Shown: in pieces, positions 25,691-34,079 of the stretch
How positions within the stretch are numbered: the stretch's first letter is position 1
Layout of the letters: each line of letters opens with the position of its first letter
NCBI RefSeq assembly: GCF_024213555.1
Contig: NZ_JANAVO010000004.1
Location: 372,001-436,000, forward strand
Direction: 5' to 3'
DNA from: Allokutzneria sp. A3M-2-11 16
GTDB taxonomy: Bacteria; Actinomycetota; Actinomycetes; Mycobacteriales; Pseudonocardiaceae
DNA: 64,000 bases
Program-made: the position numbers and the translations under genes
Notes under the pieces: generated by a model
Told to the model about the DNA's origin: nothing
Databases searched by the model: none
What the model saw: the letters and a program-made list of their open reading frames with translations, nothing else

Positions 25691-25695
25691 GGTGC
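25630..25695 (+). terminator. Tandem hairpins at end of the ArsR unit
   Basis: First stem GGGGCT-N7-AGCCCC (25630-25648). Second, larger stem GCACCTCA...TGAGGTGC (25650-25695) enclosing CGAAAAC...GTTTTCG. Both lie within or just beyond the small ORF and probably terminate the unit. Confidence 0.6.
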
Positions 25696-25720
25696 AGGGC
25701 CGCACTGTCGGTCGAGTGTC

Positions 25721-25918
25721 CTATCTGGACGAACGCTCGACGGTGACGCCGAGCGGTTCGTCATCGCCCTCACGGGTTCCGCGGCGCTCCTCGCGCAGCG
25801 CGCGGTCCAGGCTCTTCGCCAGCATCGCGCAGGCCAGAACGGCCGCTACGACGGCGAGAACCGCCAACATCAGGGTGAACACGTTCGACCACGCGATACT
25901 GTTGACCCACTCCTCCAT
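25721..25918 (-). CDS. Small single-pass membrane protein
   Basis: 65 aa. After a short N-terminus (MEEWVNSIAWSN) one hydrophobic helix VFTLMLAVLAVVAAVLACAML is followed by a charged cytoplasmic tail (SLDRALREERRGTREGDDE). No family recognised. The ATG at 25918 is preceded by a perfect AGGAGGT, which overrules the longer frame starting at 25978. Confidence 0.7.
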   Translation of the reverse strand: MEEWVNSIAWSNVFTLMLAVLAVVAAVLACAMLAKSLDRALREERRGTREGDDEPLGVTVERSSR

Positions 25919-26098
25919 CGCGACACCTCCTGCTGAGTAATAGGCCAGTTTAGGCGATTTTTCCCAGAAGGAGAACATCCGTTAACGCGGTTCAACCGGA
26001 GAGTCGCGCGGGTACCCCGGCATCTCCCTGTACGCCAACATGATTCGCCGCCGCGCGGTTACCGGCCGGAAACCTATTTCGTCCACAATGGACGGTCT

Positions 26099-26212
26099 CT
26101 AGCGGAGATCCGCCTCGAACGGGTCGACGATCCGCGCCGGTTCACGAGAGCGGCTGATCTCCAGCGCCTCGAAGTCCGGCTCCGAGGTCAGGAAGTCCTT
26201 GAAGTCCTTCAT
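26099..26212 (-). CDS. Unannotated 37-aa acidic peptide downstream of the AraC gene
   Basis: Short ORF beginning MKDFKDFLTSEPDFEALEIS and ending DPFEADLR before TAG. Third codon positions are almost all G or C, as in true genes here, and GGAGGAG lies 11 nt before the ATG. It starts 45 nt after the AraC-type stop on the same strand, so it is probably cotranscribed. No Cys and few Ser/Thr, so it is not an obvious lanthipeptide precursor; it could be a small regulatory or leader-type peptide. Function unknown. Confidence 0.6.
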   Translation of the reverse strand: MKDFKDFLTSEPDFEALEISRSREPARIVDPFEADLR

Positions 26213-26257
26213 ATCGCCGTCCACTCCTCCGCCTACCTCTCATCAGAGCAAAGCCGG

Positions 26258-27256
26258 TCAGCGCTGCAACGTCGCCGAAGGGGTCTCGCCGTAGCGCTGC
26301 CGGTACGCCGCGGCGAAGCGGCCCGGGTGCCAGAAGCCCCACCGCGACGCCACCTCGGTCACGGTGATCACCGAGTTGGGGTCGGCCGCGCGCAGCTCGT
26401 CGTGCACCTTGGTGAGCCGGACCTCGCGCAGGTAGGCCATGGGCGTGGTGTCCAGGTGCCGCCGGAACCCGCCCTGGAGCGCGCGCACCCCGACGCCGAC
26501 CGCCTCGGCGAGGTCCTCCACCGTCAGCGGTTCGGCGGCGTGCCCCTCGATGATGTCGACGGCTCGGCGCACCGTCCTCGGCATCGACGCGGCCTGGTCG
26601 GCGTGCAGCGCCTCGGAGAAGTTGGAGCGCTGCGCCAGCAGCAGCCCGGTGATCAGCGACTGCTCCAGGTGCTCGGCGACCAGCGGGGACGGCGTCGCCC
26701 CCCGCTCCAGTTCGGCGCGCGCCCACCGCAGCTGGGCCAGCCACGCCCGCACCTCCGGCCTGGTCAGGTCCACGCCGAGGTCGAACCGCAGCACCCCGCG
26801 CGGCGGGCGGCCGAGCAGCTGGTGCAGCCTGCTCTCCACGGCCTCGCGGTCGAGCCGGACGACCAGCTGCGGGGTGCCCCCGTCCAGCACCATGTCCACG
26901 TCGTCGGTCGGACCGGGCACCGAGCCGCGGTCGACGCTCATGACGACCTCCCGCTGGCCGCAGCGGATCACCCCCGAGCCCGCCTGCGGGATCTGCACCG
27001 CGAAGAAGCCGTCGATGGCCTCGGCGCGGACCCGCACCCGCGCGCCGTAGTCGATGTGGTGCAGGGCGACCCGCCCCAGCTGCATCCCGTGCTGTCGCGC
27101 GTCCAGTCGCGCGCCCGGCCCGATCAGGTCCACCCGGTGCGGGCAGAACGAGCGGGTGATCTGCTCGCGGAACGCGTCGAGGTCGCGGGTGCGGAACAGG
27201 GTGTGACCGGCGCGCGGTGGCCGCGGAGAGGTGCCCGCGAGCGGACCTTCGAGCAT
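26258..27256 (-). CDS. AraC-family regulator
   Basis: 332 aa. An N-terminal AraC-binding-like sensor (~20-190, HTLFRTRDLDAFREQITRSF, YGARVRVRAEAIDGFFAVQI) is followed by two HTH motifs at ~235-332 (PLTVEDLAEAVGVGVRALQGGFRRHLDTTPMAYLREVRLTKVH, ASRWGFWHPGRFAAAYRQRYGETPSATL). The ATG at 27256 is preceded by GGAGGT; the open frame continues far upstream but overlaps the divergent gene. It is divergent from an SDR gene, the likely target. Confidence 0.85.
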   Translation of the reverse strand: MLEGPLAGTSPRPPRAGHTLFRTRDLDAFREQITRSFCPHRVDLIGPGARLDARQHGMQLGRVALHHIDYGARVRVRAEAIDGFFAVQIPQAGSGVIRCGQREVVMSVDRGSVPGPTDDVDMVLDGGTPQLVVRLDREAVESRLHQLLGRPPRGVLRFDLGVDLTRPEVRAWLAQLRWARAELERGATPSPLVAEHLEQSLITGLLLAQRSNFSEALHADQAASMPRTVRRAVDIIEGHAAEPLTVEDLAEAVGVGVRALQGGFRRHLDTTPMAYLREVRLTKVHDELRAADPNSVITVTEVASRWGFWHPGRFAAAYRQRYGETPSATLQR

Positions 27257-27273
27257 ACCGGTGAACCTCCCCA

Positions 27274-27293
27274 AGTGAAATGTGCACTTCACT
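27274..27293. promoter_or_regulatory. Palindrome between AraC regulator and SDR gene
   Basis: AGTGAAATGTGCACTTCACT pairs with itself at 8 of 10 positions (arms AGTGAA/TTCACT). It lies 18 bp before the regulator start in a 117-bp divergent gap. Candidate operator; AraC proteins more often use direct repeats, so another factor may bind. Confidence 0.4.
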
Positions 27294-27373
27294 GCGCAAA
27301 CTGTATCGAGGGTGCGTCGAGGGGCTTGGCCAGACCATGATCGCCCGGTCATTCTTGAGTCAGGCGAACGGGA

Positions 27374-28129
27374 ATGAGGACTATGCGGGAGCTGGCCGGC
27401 AAGGCCGTCGTGGTGCTCGGCGGGTCCACCGGCACCGGGCCGACACCCATCGGCACCGCGGTGCTCAGCGCGCTGCGCGAGGCCGGGGCCCGGGTGCTGC
27501 TCGGCGACGCCCGACCGGACGAGCGGGTCGTTCCCGGGGTCCGCTTCACCCGCTGCGAGATCACCGACGACGCCCAGGTCGCGGCCTGCCTGCGGCGCGC
27601 GGCCGAGCAGTTCGGCGCGCTGGACGCGGTGATCAACCTCGGCGGCAGCCCGGCCGGGGCGGGCGCGGAACGCTTCCACTGGCTGGACTCCCTCAACACC
27701 GGCGTGGTCAGCGCCGCGATCGCGGCCCGCGCCGCCCACCCGCACCTGCGCGCGGCGGGCGGGGCGATCGTCAACCTCACCTCCGACGGCACGGTCCGGC
27801 GCAGCCGCTGGCTGGCCCCGGTCGGCAAGGCCGCGCTGGTGGAGCTGACCAGGAGCATCGCGGCGGACTTCGCCGAGGACGGCATCCGGGTCAACTCCGT
27901 CTCCCCCGCGTGGACGTGGTCGGAGGTGCTGGACCAGTTCACCAGCGACGCGGCCGACTCCGGGCGGGGCACGCCGTTCCACCCGCTGGGCCGGGTCGCC
28001 GATCCTGCCGAGGTCGCCGAGGTGGTGCTGTTCCTCTGCTCGCCGTCCTCGGCCTTCATCACCGGCTCGGACTGGGCGGTCGCGGGCGGCTACACCTCGG
28101 CGGGCCTGGTCAGCGGTACGGGTTCCTGA
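27374..28129 (+). CDS. Short-chain dehydrogenase/reductase lacking the catalytic Tyr
   Basis: 251 aa. Rossmann start VVVLGGSTGTGPTPIG (GxxxGxG), NLGGSP in place of NNAG, IVNLTSDG with the catalytic-Ser region and the C-terminal FLCSPSSAFITGSDWAVAGGY all mark an SDR. The active site, however, reads WLAPVGKAAL: the Lys (about K152) is present but the Tyr four residues before it is replaced by Ala (about A148). It may be non-catalytic, or catalytic in another way. An in-frame ATG three codons downstream is an alternative start. Overlaps the convergent gene by 20 nt. Confidence 0.75.
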   Translation: MRTMRELAGKAVVVLGGSTGTGPTPIGTAVLSALREAGARVLLGDARPDERVVPGVRFTRCEITDDAQVAACLRRAAEQFGALDAVINLGGSPAGAGAERFHWLDSLNTGVVSAAIAARAAHPHLRAAGGAIVNLTSDGTVRRSRWLAPVGKAALVELTRSIAADFAEDGIRVNSVSPAWTWSEVLDQFTSDAADSGRGTPFHPLGRVADPAEVAEVVLFLCSPSSAFITGSDWAVAGGYTSAGLVSGTGS

Positions 28130-29027
28130 CGTAGGCCGAACTCTGGTCGCCCGCGTTGGCGAAGTAGTCGCGGATCACCCGCGCCGGATCGGTGGCCAGC
28201 TCGCCGCGCACCGGCTTGTCGTCGTGGTCGTCCCAGCCCCAGGGCGCGTTCGCGGCGTTGTCCCTCCCGTTGTCGCCGGAGAACGTCCCCCACGCGTGGA
28301 AGGTGGCCGGGTCGTTGCGGTGCGCCCACAGGCCGCCCGCCGCGAAGATGTCGATCAACTGGTAGCCCACCTGGCGGTCGTTGCCGCCGCTGGGCACCTC
28401 CCCGGTGCCGCGCGTCGGGTAGTACACGACGCCGTCGCCGCCGGGGAAGTCCTCGCCGTTCCAGCGGTAGAGCCCGTGCCCCTTCGCCTCCTGGAACGTC
28501 GAGGGCCGCGCCACCCCGTCGTGGGTCGTGGTGACCACGGTGCCGTCGATGTTCTCCGCGCCGGAGGTGAACGGGCTCCCGGCGGGCGTGTAGGAGTAGA
28601 AGTCGCGGTGCGCCACGGTCACCATCGAGCGCAGCGTCCCCCACTGGCCGCCCTTCTGGACCACGACGAGCACGCCTTCGAGGTCGTTCTCGTGCTCTTC
28701 GAGCGGATTCCATTCGTGCCAGTCGCGCGGGTGGAAGAAGGCGTACAGCAGGTAGTAGAAATCGGCGTTCTCGGTCACCGAGTAATAGGCCGCGCCGCGC
28801 AGGTTCTGCGGTTGTTTGACCTGGTTCTCCCAATTGTCCCGGCCGGTCCAGTTGCCGTCGAAGTCGATCGGCGACAGGTAGTCGGCGTCAGCGTCGGAAG
28901 AATCGGTGTCCTGGTAGTGCACAGGGGCCCAGTGATAGGCCAGATCGGCGTCGCTTACAGCGGCGGACGCCGGGGGCGCGACAAGACTCGCCACCAGCGC
29001 GGCGATGATTGCCAGGGCAGTGCGCAC
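28110..29027 (-). CDS. Secreted protein, Vps62/NPP1-like in part, function unknown
   Basis: 305 aa with a clear signal peptide (residues 1-22, ALAIIAALVASLVAPPASAA). The mature part has LAYHWAPVHYQDTD, YLSPIDFDGNW, then FFHPRDWHEWNPLEEHENDLEGVLVVVQ, which faintly recalls the HDWE-type motif of NPP1 or Vps62-like secreted proteins. Rich in Asp, Trp and Tyr. I cannot name a reaction. GTG start with GGAGGT upstream. Runs convergently into the SDR gene. Confidence 0.6.
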   Translation of the reverse strand: MRTALAIIAALVASLVAPPASAAVSDADLAYHWAPVHYQDTDSSDADADYLSPIDFDGNWTGRDNWENQVKQPQNLRGAAYYSVTENADFYYLLYAFFHPRDWHEWNPLEEHENDLEGVLVVVQKGGQWGTLRSMVTVAHRDFYSYTPAGSPFTSGAENIDGTVVTTTHDGVARPSTFQEAKGHGLYRWNGEDFPGGDGVVYYPTRGTGEVPSGGNDRQVGYQLIDIFAAGGLWAHRNDPATFHAWGTFSGDNGRDNAANAPWGWDDHDDKPVRGELATDPARVIRDYFANAGDQSSAYVRNPYR

Positions 29028-29135
29028 GTGAGACCTCCGGGACCGGGCGAAGATCGGCCAAGCCTGCCATCAGGACAGCGATGACAACAGGGCCAGTGCT
29101 GATGCTTCGACCCTACAAGCAGGTCTCAGAAAAGC

Positions 29136-29171
29136 AGCAACTCCCGGCGGAGAAGGCCGCCGGGAGTTGCT
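29136..29171 (-). terminator. Strong intrinsic terminator of the M23 peptidase gene
   Basis: Perfect 15-bp stem (AGCAACTCCCGGCGG with its complement) and 6-nt loop, followed on the minus strand by TTTTCT. Starts 9 nt after the stop codon. Confidence 0.9.
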
Positions 29172-29180
29172 CCGAAAGCA

Positions 29181-29699
29181 TCAGCAGCCGGTGCTGCTGG
29201 TGATCGAGGTGTTGCCGAAGTAGAGGATCGCCTTGCCGTTGAGCACCGCGCGCTGGACGACGCCGTTGAGCTTCTGCTCGTAGTGCAGGTGCGGGCCGGT
29301 CGATCCGCCCGTGCTGCCGACCTTGCCGATGATCGTGCCCGCGGCCACGCTCTGGTTGAGCGAGACGTTGAAGGCGTTGAGGTGCGCGTACAGCGTCTGC
29401 CAGCCACCTCCGTGGTCGATGACCAGGTACTTGCCGTAGCTGCTCCCGCCGAGGTCACGACGGGTGACGACCTTGCCAGCCGCGCTGGAGCGGACGTTCT
29501 TGTTGTTGGCGTCGCCGCGCTGGAAGTCCACCGACAGCTGCGGGTTGTGGTTGGTCCGGGTGTTGGCGTTCCACACCTGCCCGCAGTCGAACGGGGTGCG
29601 CAGGTTGGGGGCGGCCGTGGCCGGGGTGGTGAGGGCGAGCAGGGTGGCGGCACTGGTGGCCAGCGCCGCGACCGCCGTGCGAACGGTAACGGTAGCCAT
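29181..29699 (-). CDS. Secreted M23 (LytM-type) peptidase
   Basis: 172 aa, signal peptide at ~1-29 (AALATSAATLLALTTPATAA). Zinc-peptidase features: HNPQLSVDFQRGD (HxxxxxxD-type), YLVIDHGGGWQTLYAHLNAF and GPHLHYEQ with the HxH ligand. Expected to cleave peptidoglycan cross-links outside the cell. Two Cys (FDCGQVW and the C-terminal STGC) may form a disulfide. GAGGAA before the ATG; monocistronic with its own terminator. Confidence 0.85.
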   Translation of the reverse strand: MATVTVRTAVAALATSAATLLALTTPATAAPNLRTPFDCGQVWNANTRTNHNPQLSVDFQRGDANNKNVRSSAAGKVVTRRDLGGSSYGKYLVIDHGGGWQTLYAHLNAFNVSLNQSVAAGTIIGKVGSTGGSTGPHLHYEQKLNGVVQRAVLNGKAILYFGNTSITSSTGC

Positions 29700-29834
29700 C
29701 TGTTCCTCACTTCTTCGGACATGCAGGGTGAGTCCGTCAGCGGTATCCCGAAATGACAGGGAATGGCGGGACCCGCTGATGTGAAGAAGTGTAGGATTCG
29801 GAGATACAGGACCGATACAAAACGAGAATATTGT

Positions 29835-30869
29835 TCAGTTTCGGGTTACGAACTCATTCGTGAACGTATCTTCGAGAATGACGGAGATACGGGCGATCTC
29901 CGGTTCGAACTGCCGGAGGATTCCCGATACCGCCTCCGCCCCGTTGATGGGGATCGCGCCGTCGGGCGAATACGCGTCCTTCGCGTGCGCGATGGCCTGG
30001 ACGTAGGTCTCGAAATCCCCGCCCGCGTAGTCGCGGGGCATCTTCTCGGCGATCTCGGCCGCGGTGTGCTTGCGCATCCAGTCGAGCGTGCGGACGATCG
30101 CCCTGGTCAGCTTCCCGGCCACCGGCGCGTTGCCGCCGACCCACTCGGAGCCGGAGTAGAGCACGGTCGCCGGGTAGGTGGAGGTGCCGAACTCCGCGCG
30201 CACCCCGGCCGCGGTCCTGGTGTCGCTGAGCACGCGCACGTTGGCCGCGCCGAAGCGCTTCTGCAGCAACGAGAACGCGGGATCGATCATGACGGCGGCG
30301 TCCACCCGGCCGCTCTCCATGGCCGCGACGGCGCTGGTGTCGCCCCCTATGGCCACCGCGTCCGCGTCGTCGGCGCGTAAGCCGTTGCGCACGAGCAGGT
30401 ACTTGAGCAGGAAGTCGGTGGAGGAGCCGGGCCCGGTGACGCCGACCTTGGCGCCCTTGAGGTCGGAGATGGAGGTGATCCGCCTGCCGCTCCTCGGCGA
30501 GACCGCGAGCACGAGCGAGGGGTAGCGCAGCATGTTCACGAACGCCTTGACCGGCCGCCGCTTCGCCTGCATCTGGATGGCGTGGTCGTAGAAGCCGCTG
30601 ACCACGTCGACCTCGCCCGCCTGGAGGCCCTGCAACGCCTTCCCGCCGGACTGGAACTCCTGCAACCGCACGTCGAGGCCCTCGTCGGCGTAGTAGCCGA
30701 GCCGCTGCGCGAGCGTGGTGGGCAGGTAGACCAGCAACGGCAGCCCACCGACCCCGATCCGGACCACCGGCGGCCCCTCGGCGTGCTTCTCAAGGCCACA
30801 GGCGCCGGTGGTGACCGCCAGCACGGCCACGACCGCCGCCGCGACGAGTCTGCGCAGCTGCACGAACAT
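29835..30869 (-). CDS. Lipoprotein substrate-binding protein of the NMT1/SsuA type
   Basis: 344 aa. A lipoprotein signal peptide from the ATG at 30869 ends at C24 (LAVTTGAC). The mature part is a periplasmic-binding-protein-like fold of the nitrate/sulfonate/thiamine-precursor class: VRIGVGGLPLLVYLPTTLAQRLGYYADEGLDVRL, GEVDVVSG, LKGAKVGVTGPGSSTDFLLKYLL. The longer frame from 30947 would bury the signal sequence. No permease or ATPase gene is adjacent, so partners must be elsewhere. Its promoter region has a near-consensus promoter with several palindromes. Confidence 0.8.
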   Translation of the reverse strand: MFVQLRRLVAAAVVAVLAVTTGACGLEKHAEGPPVVRIGVGGLPLLVYLPTTLAQRLGYYADEGLDVRLQEFQSGGKALQGLQAGEVDVVSGFYDHAIQMQAKRRPVKAFVNMLRYPSLVLAVSPRSGRRITSISDLKGAKVGVTGPGSSTDFLLKYLLVRNGLRADDADAVAIGGDTSAVAAMESGRVDAAVMIDPAFSLLQKRFGAANVRVLSDTRTAAGVRAEFGTSTYPATVLYSGSEWVGGNAPVAGKLTRAIVRTLDWMRKHTAAEIAEKMPRDYAGGDFETYVQAIAHAKDAYSPDGAIPINGAEAVSGILRQFEPEIARISVILEDTFTNEFVTRN

Positions 30870-30901
30870 CCTCCCCCGCGCGGGAACGCCCCCGGATTCC
30901 C

Positions 30902-30979
30902 CTCCTTGGTCAAGGAGTGTGCATGGAATCGTTTCCACACCGTGCACAGGATGTTAGGTCGGCGTGACACGCCCGACAA
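30902..30979 (-). promoter_or_regulatory. Promoter and palindromes upstream of the orphan lipoprotein
   Basis: On the minus strand TTGTCG-N17-TAACAT (30979 to 30951) is a good housekeeping-type promoter. Its spacer contains a perfect palindrome GGCGT-N3-ACGCC (30961-30973). Downstream of the expected start are TGGAATCGTTTCCA (30924-30937) and CTCCTTG-GT-CAAGGAG (30902-30917). The gene is probably tightly regulated. Confidence 0.5.
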
Positions 30980-31061
30980 CCCTGCCTCAACGCATTGACA
31001 GTGTTCTGCGGCGTTCTGCGGCGACATCCTGGTCGTTTGCCGAGACCTCGCGGACCGCTTG

Positions 31062-31838
31062 TCAGGCGAGTGCGTGTTCGCGCACCTTGCCGAACTCCCG
31101 GAAGCCGAGCCCGCGGTACACCAGCTCGCCCGCCTCGGACGCCTGGAGCACGGCCGCCCGGTACCCGGCTCCGGCGGCCTCGGCGAGCACCGCCGAGGTC
31201 AGCGCGGCCGCGTAGCCCCGCCGCCGGTGCTCGACGGCGGTGGCGACGTTGTAGATCCCCGCCACGTCAGCGGCCAGGAAGACCTCGGCGGTCGCGACCG
31301 GCCTCCCGTCGCGGTAGCCGACGAAGAACCGCGCCGGACAGTCCGGCAGGACTGCCTTGGCCGCGACCATCCGGTAGAACTCCGGCACGGTCTTCGACGG
31401 CGGGGTCCAGAGCGGGGCGAGCACTCCGGCGAAGTCGGCGAGCTGCTCTTCGGTGCGGACCTTGACGATCTCCAGGTCCGTGTCCTGCGGATCATGGGTC
31501 TCCGACAACGGGAACCACATGGCGTTCTCTTCCTCGTCGTCCGCCGGGAACCCGGCCTTCGCGAGGCGCTCGGAGAGGTCGGTGGGCCGCGAGTTCGGGC
31601 CGACCCACCAGGAGAACGGCCGCCCCTCCGGCAGTGAGGCGATGACCTCGGCGATCCGGTCATCGGCCGTGTCCTCGGTGAACCGGGCGTCGATCACCAT
31701 GTTGAACGTGTCGTCGGTGATCCCGCTGTCGGCGACGAGCACGTCACCGGGCTCGTCCACCCAGGTGCCCGCGGTGCCGCGGAGCAGATGAGCGGCGTGC
31801 TCGGCGTGGTTGCGCTCCAAGGCTGCGGCGAGGTCCAT
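31062..31838 (-). CDS. GNAT-family N-acetyltransferase
   Basis: 258 aa. The C-terminal half is a GNAT domain (motif A around VATAVEHRRRGYAAALTSAVLAEA, then VYRGLGFREFGKVREHAL); the N-terminal half is a diverged partner domain. The ATG at 31838 lies 4 nt after the pxpC stop with AGGAA, so it is the last gene of the 5-oxoproline operon. A substrate among amino acids such as glutamate is possible from context but unproven. Confidence 0.75.
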   Translation of the reverse strand: MDLAAALERNHAEHAAHLLRGTAGTWVDEPGDVLVADSGITDDTFNMVIDARFTEDTADDRIAEVIASLPEGRPFSWWVGPNSRPTDLSERLAKAGFPADDEEENAMWFPLSETHDPQDTDLEIVKVRTEEQLADFAGVLAPLWTPPSKTVPEFYRMVAAKAVLPDCPARFFVGYRDGRPVATAEVFLAADVAGIYNVATAVEHRRRGYAAALTSAVLAEAAGAGYRAAVLQASEAGELVYRGLGFREFGKVREHALA

Positions 31839-31842
31839 GTTC

Positions 31843-32700
31843 CTATGGTGCGACCGCGCGGAAGCGAATTCGCTGCCCCGGCCGCAACTGTGCCGCAAGG
31901 TGCAGGTCCGCGGGCTCCACGACGCCTATCACGGGATAGCCGCCGGTCACCGGGTGATCGGCGAGGAAGAGGATCGGCTGGCCGGAGGGCGGGACTTGGA
32001 GCGCGCCGAGCACCATCGCCTCCGGCGGCAGCTCCCGGTCCGGCTCCCGTCTGCGCAGCACGGGACCGGTGAGCCTGACGCCGATGCGGTTGCTCGCCGT
32101 GCTGACCTCGTACTTCCCACCGCACAAGGACTCCAGCGCGTCCTCGGTGAACCAGTCCGCGCGGGGTCCCGGCAGCACGCGCAGCACGGGCTCGTCCGAG
32201 TACGGCGCCTGCGGCGCGAGGTCCACCCCCGGATAGTCCTCTGTGGACACTCCGATCGGCAGAACTGCCTCCGCCGCGAGGGGTTCAGGGCCCAGACCGG
32301 CCAGCAGGTCCGTCGCGCGGGAACCGAGCACCTTCGGCACCTCGATGCCGCCGCGCACCGCGAGGTAGCTGCGCAGCCCCGCGCTCGGCCGCCCGAGCTT
32401 GAGCTCGTCGCCCGCGCGCACCCGGATCGGCCCGTACATGTCGGCGGCGCGGGTGCCCACCTCGACCGGGCAGGGCGCGCCGGTCACCGCGACCAAGGCG
32501 GCTTCGGCGAAGCGGGCGACCAGGCCACCGAAGGTGATCTCGATGCCCGCGTTGGTCTCCGGGTTGCCGACGAGGCGGTTGGCCAGCGCGAGGCTGCGCC
32601 GGTCGGCCGCGCCCGACCTGCCGACGCCGAGCGTGGCCAGGCCGGGCCGCCCCAAGTCCTGCACCAGCGCCTGCGGGCCCGGGTTGACGATCGTGATCAC
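31843..32700 (-). CDS. pxpC: 5-oxoprolinase subunit PxpC
   Basis: 285 aa, KipA/biotin-dependent-carboxylase-like subunit of bacterial 5-oxoprolinase. Characteristic: ITIVNPGPQALVQDLGRPGLATLGVGRSGAAD at the N-terminus, FGGLVARF, SYLAVRGGIEVPKVLGSRATDLLAG and DHPVTGGYPVIGVV. With PxpA and PxpB it hydrolyses 5-oxoproline (pyroglutamate) to glutamate using ATP. GTG start overlaps the pxpB stop by 4 nt. Confidence 0.9.
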   Translation of the reverse strand: MITIVNPGPQALVQDLGRPGLATLGVGRSGAADRRSLALANRLVGNPETNAGIEITFGGLVARFAEAALVAVTGAPCPVEVGTRAADMYGPIRVRAGDELKLGRPSAGLRSYLAVRGGIEVPKVLGSRATDLLAGLGPEPLAAEAVLPIGVSTEDYPGVDLAPQAPYSDEPVLRVLPGPRADWFTEDALESLCGGKYEVSTASNRIGVRLTGPVLRRREPDRELPPEAMVLGALQVPPSGQPILFLADHPVTGGYPVIGVVEPADLHLAAQLRPGQRIRFRAVAP

Positions 32701-33308
32701 CGGAGGACCTCGAATCGGACGGGGGCTCCGGGGACCAGCAGCGCGGGCGGGTCGCGGTCGACGTCCCACACCGCCAGGTCGGTGCTGCCCAGGATGTGCC
32801 AGCCACCGGGCGAGGAGCGCGGGTAGACCCCGGCGTACTGGTCGGCCAGCGCGACCGACCCGGCGGGCACCTTCGTTCGCGGGGTTTCCCTGCGCGGCAA
32901 CCACAACTCGCGGTCCAGGCCGGTGAGGTAGCCGAAGCCGGGGGCGAAGCCGCAGAAAGCGACCGTGTAGCGGGCGCCGCTGTGCCGCTCGATCACTTCG
33001 GCCTCGGTCATCCCGGCGTGCGAGGCCACATCCGCGAGGTCGGCGCCGTCGTAGCGCACCGGGACGACGACCTCATCCATTCCTCGGGTGTCCACAGTGG
33101 AGTGTTCAAGGGCGGCAACGCATTCCACCGCTCTGTCCATTGTGGTCAGTTTGGAGTCGAAGCGCACCAACAGGGTTGTGGCGGCAGGTACCAGTTCGAC
33201 CAGCCAGCTCGGTTCCTCGGCCCGCAAGGCGGCGTGCAGGCCGAGGACTTCGTCGAGCCCGGACAGCTCGACCAGCGCGGCATCACGGCCGCAGCGACGC
33301 ACCTGCAT
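32697..33308 (-). CDS. pxpB: 5-oxoprolinase subunit PxpB
   Basis: 203 aa, KipI-type allophanate hydrolase-like subunit. Seen: VELVPAATTLLVRFD, VVPVRYDGADLADVA, AFCGFAPGFGYLTGL, VALADQYAGVYPRSSPGGWHILGST. Forms the PxpBC part of 5-oxoprolinase. It starts immediately after the pxpA stop codon. Confidence 0.9.
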   Translation of the reverse strand: MQVRRCGRDAALVELSGLDEVLGLHAALRAEEPSWLVELVPAATTLLVRFDSKLTTMDRAVECVAALEHSTVDTRGMDEVVVPVRYDGADLADVASHAGMTEAEVIERHSGARYTVAFCGFAPGFGYLTGLDRELWLPRRETPRTKVPAGSVALADQYAGVYPRSSPGGWHILGSTDLAVWDVDRDPPALLVPGAPVRFEVLR

Positions 33309-34079
33309 TCAGTCGACTCCAAATGGCGCGACGGAAACACCGGCGGCGTCGAGCCCGGCGCGGACCTTCGTCGCGATGGCCACTGCGCCGGGCGTATCCC
33401 CGTGCACGCAGATCGACCGCGCGGAGACCTTCAGCGGCGACCCGTCGATCGCCGGGATCTCCTCCCCTGCGGCCATCCGGACGCACCGTTCGACGATCGC
33501 GTCAACGTCGTGCAGCACCGAGCCGGGCTCGCGCCGCGGCACGAGCGTGCCCTCCGACGTGTAAGCCCGGTCAGCGAAAGCCTCTGCCACAGCGGGGATT
33601 CCGGCTTCTTCGGCCAACTCAAGCAACCGCGAACCGGGCAGGCACATCACCGGCAACCCCGGGTTGTACGAGCGAATCGCCGCGACGATCGCACCCGCCT
33701 GCTTCTCGTCGCGCACGGCGGTGTTGTAGAGCGCGCCGTGCGGCTTGACGTAGCGCACTCGATCCCCGGCCGCGCGCGCGAACGCGTCGAGCGCGCCGAG
33801 CTGGTAGAGCACCTCGTCGGCGAGCGTGCCCGGGTCGACGTCGATCGCGCGCCTGCCGAAGCCCGCGAGGTCGCGGTAGCCGACGTGCGCACCGACCGCC
33901 ACCCCTCCGGCGACCGCGAGCGCGCACACCCGCCGCATGATCGACGGGTCCCCCGCGTGGAACCCGCACGCGACGTTCGCGCTGCTCACCATGCCGAGCA
34001 GGGCTTCGTCATCGCCCATCGGCCACGGCCCGAAGCCCTCACCGAGGTCGCTGTTCAGGTCGATGATCATCTCCGTCAT
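33309..34079 (-). CDS. pxpA: 5-oxoprolinase subunit PxpA (LamB/YcsF family)
   Basis: 256 aa. Family hallmarks: [52 protein letters not shown] and [12 protein letters not shown]. The ATG at 34079 overlaps the stop of the upstream cyclase-family gene (ATGA), giving translational coupling. Supplies the catalytic LamB/YcsF subunit of 5-oxoprolinase. Confidence 0.93.
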   Translation of the reverse strand: MTEMIIDLNSDLGEGFGPWPMGDDEALLGMVSSANVACGFHAGDPSIMRRVCALAVAGGVAVGAHVGYRDLAGFGRRAIDVDPGTLADEVLYQLGALDAFARAAGDRVRYVKPHGALYNTAVRDEKQAGAIVAAIRSYNPGLPVMCLPGSRLLELAEEAGIPAVAEAFADRAYTSEGTLVPRREPGSVLHDVDAIVERCVRMAAGEEIPAIDGSPLKVSARSICVHGDTPGAVAIATKVRAGLDAAGVSVAPFGVD

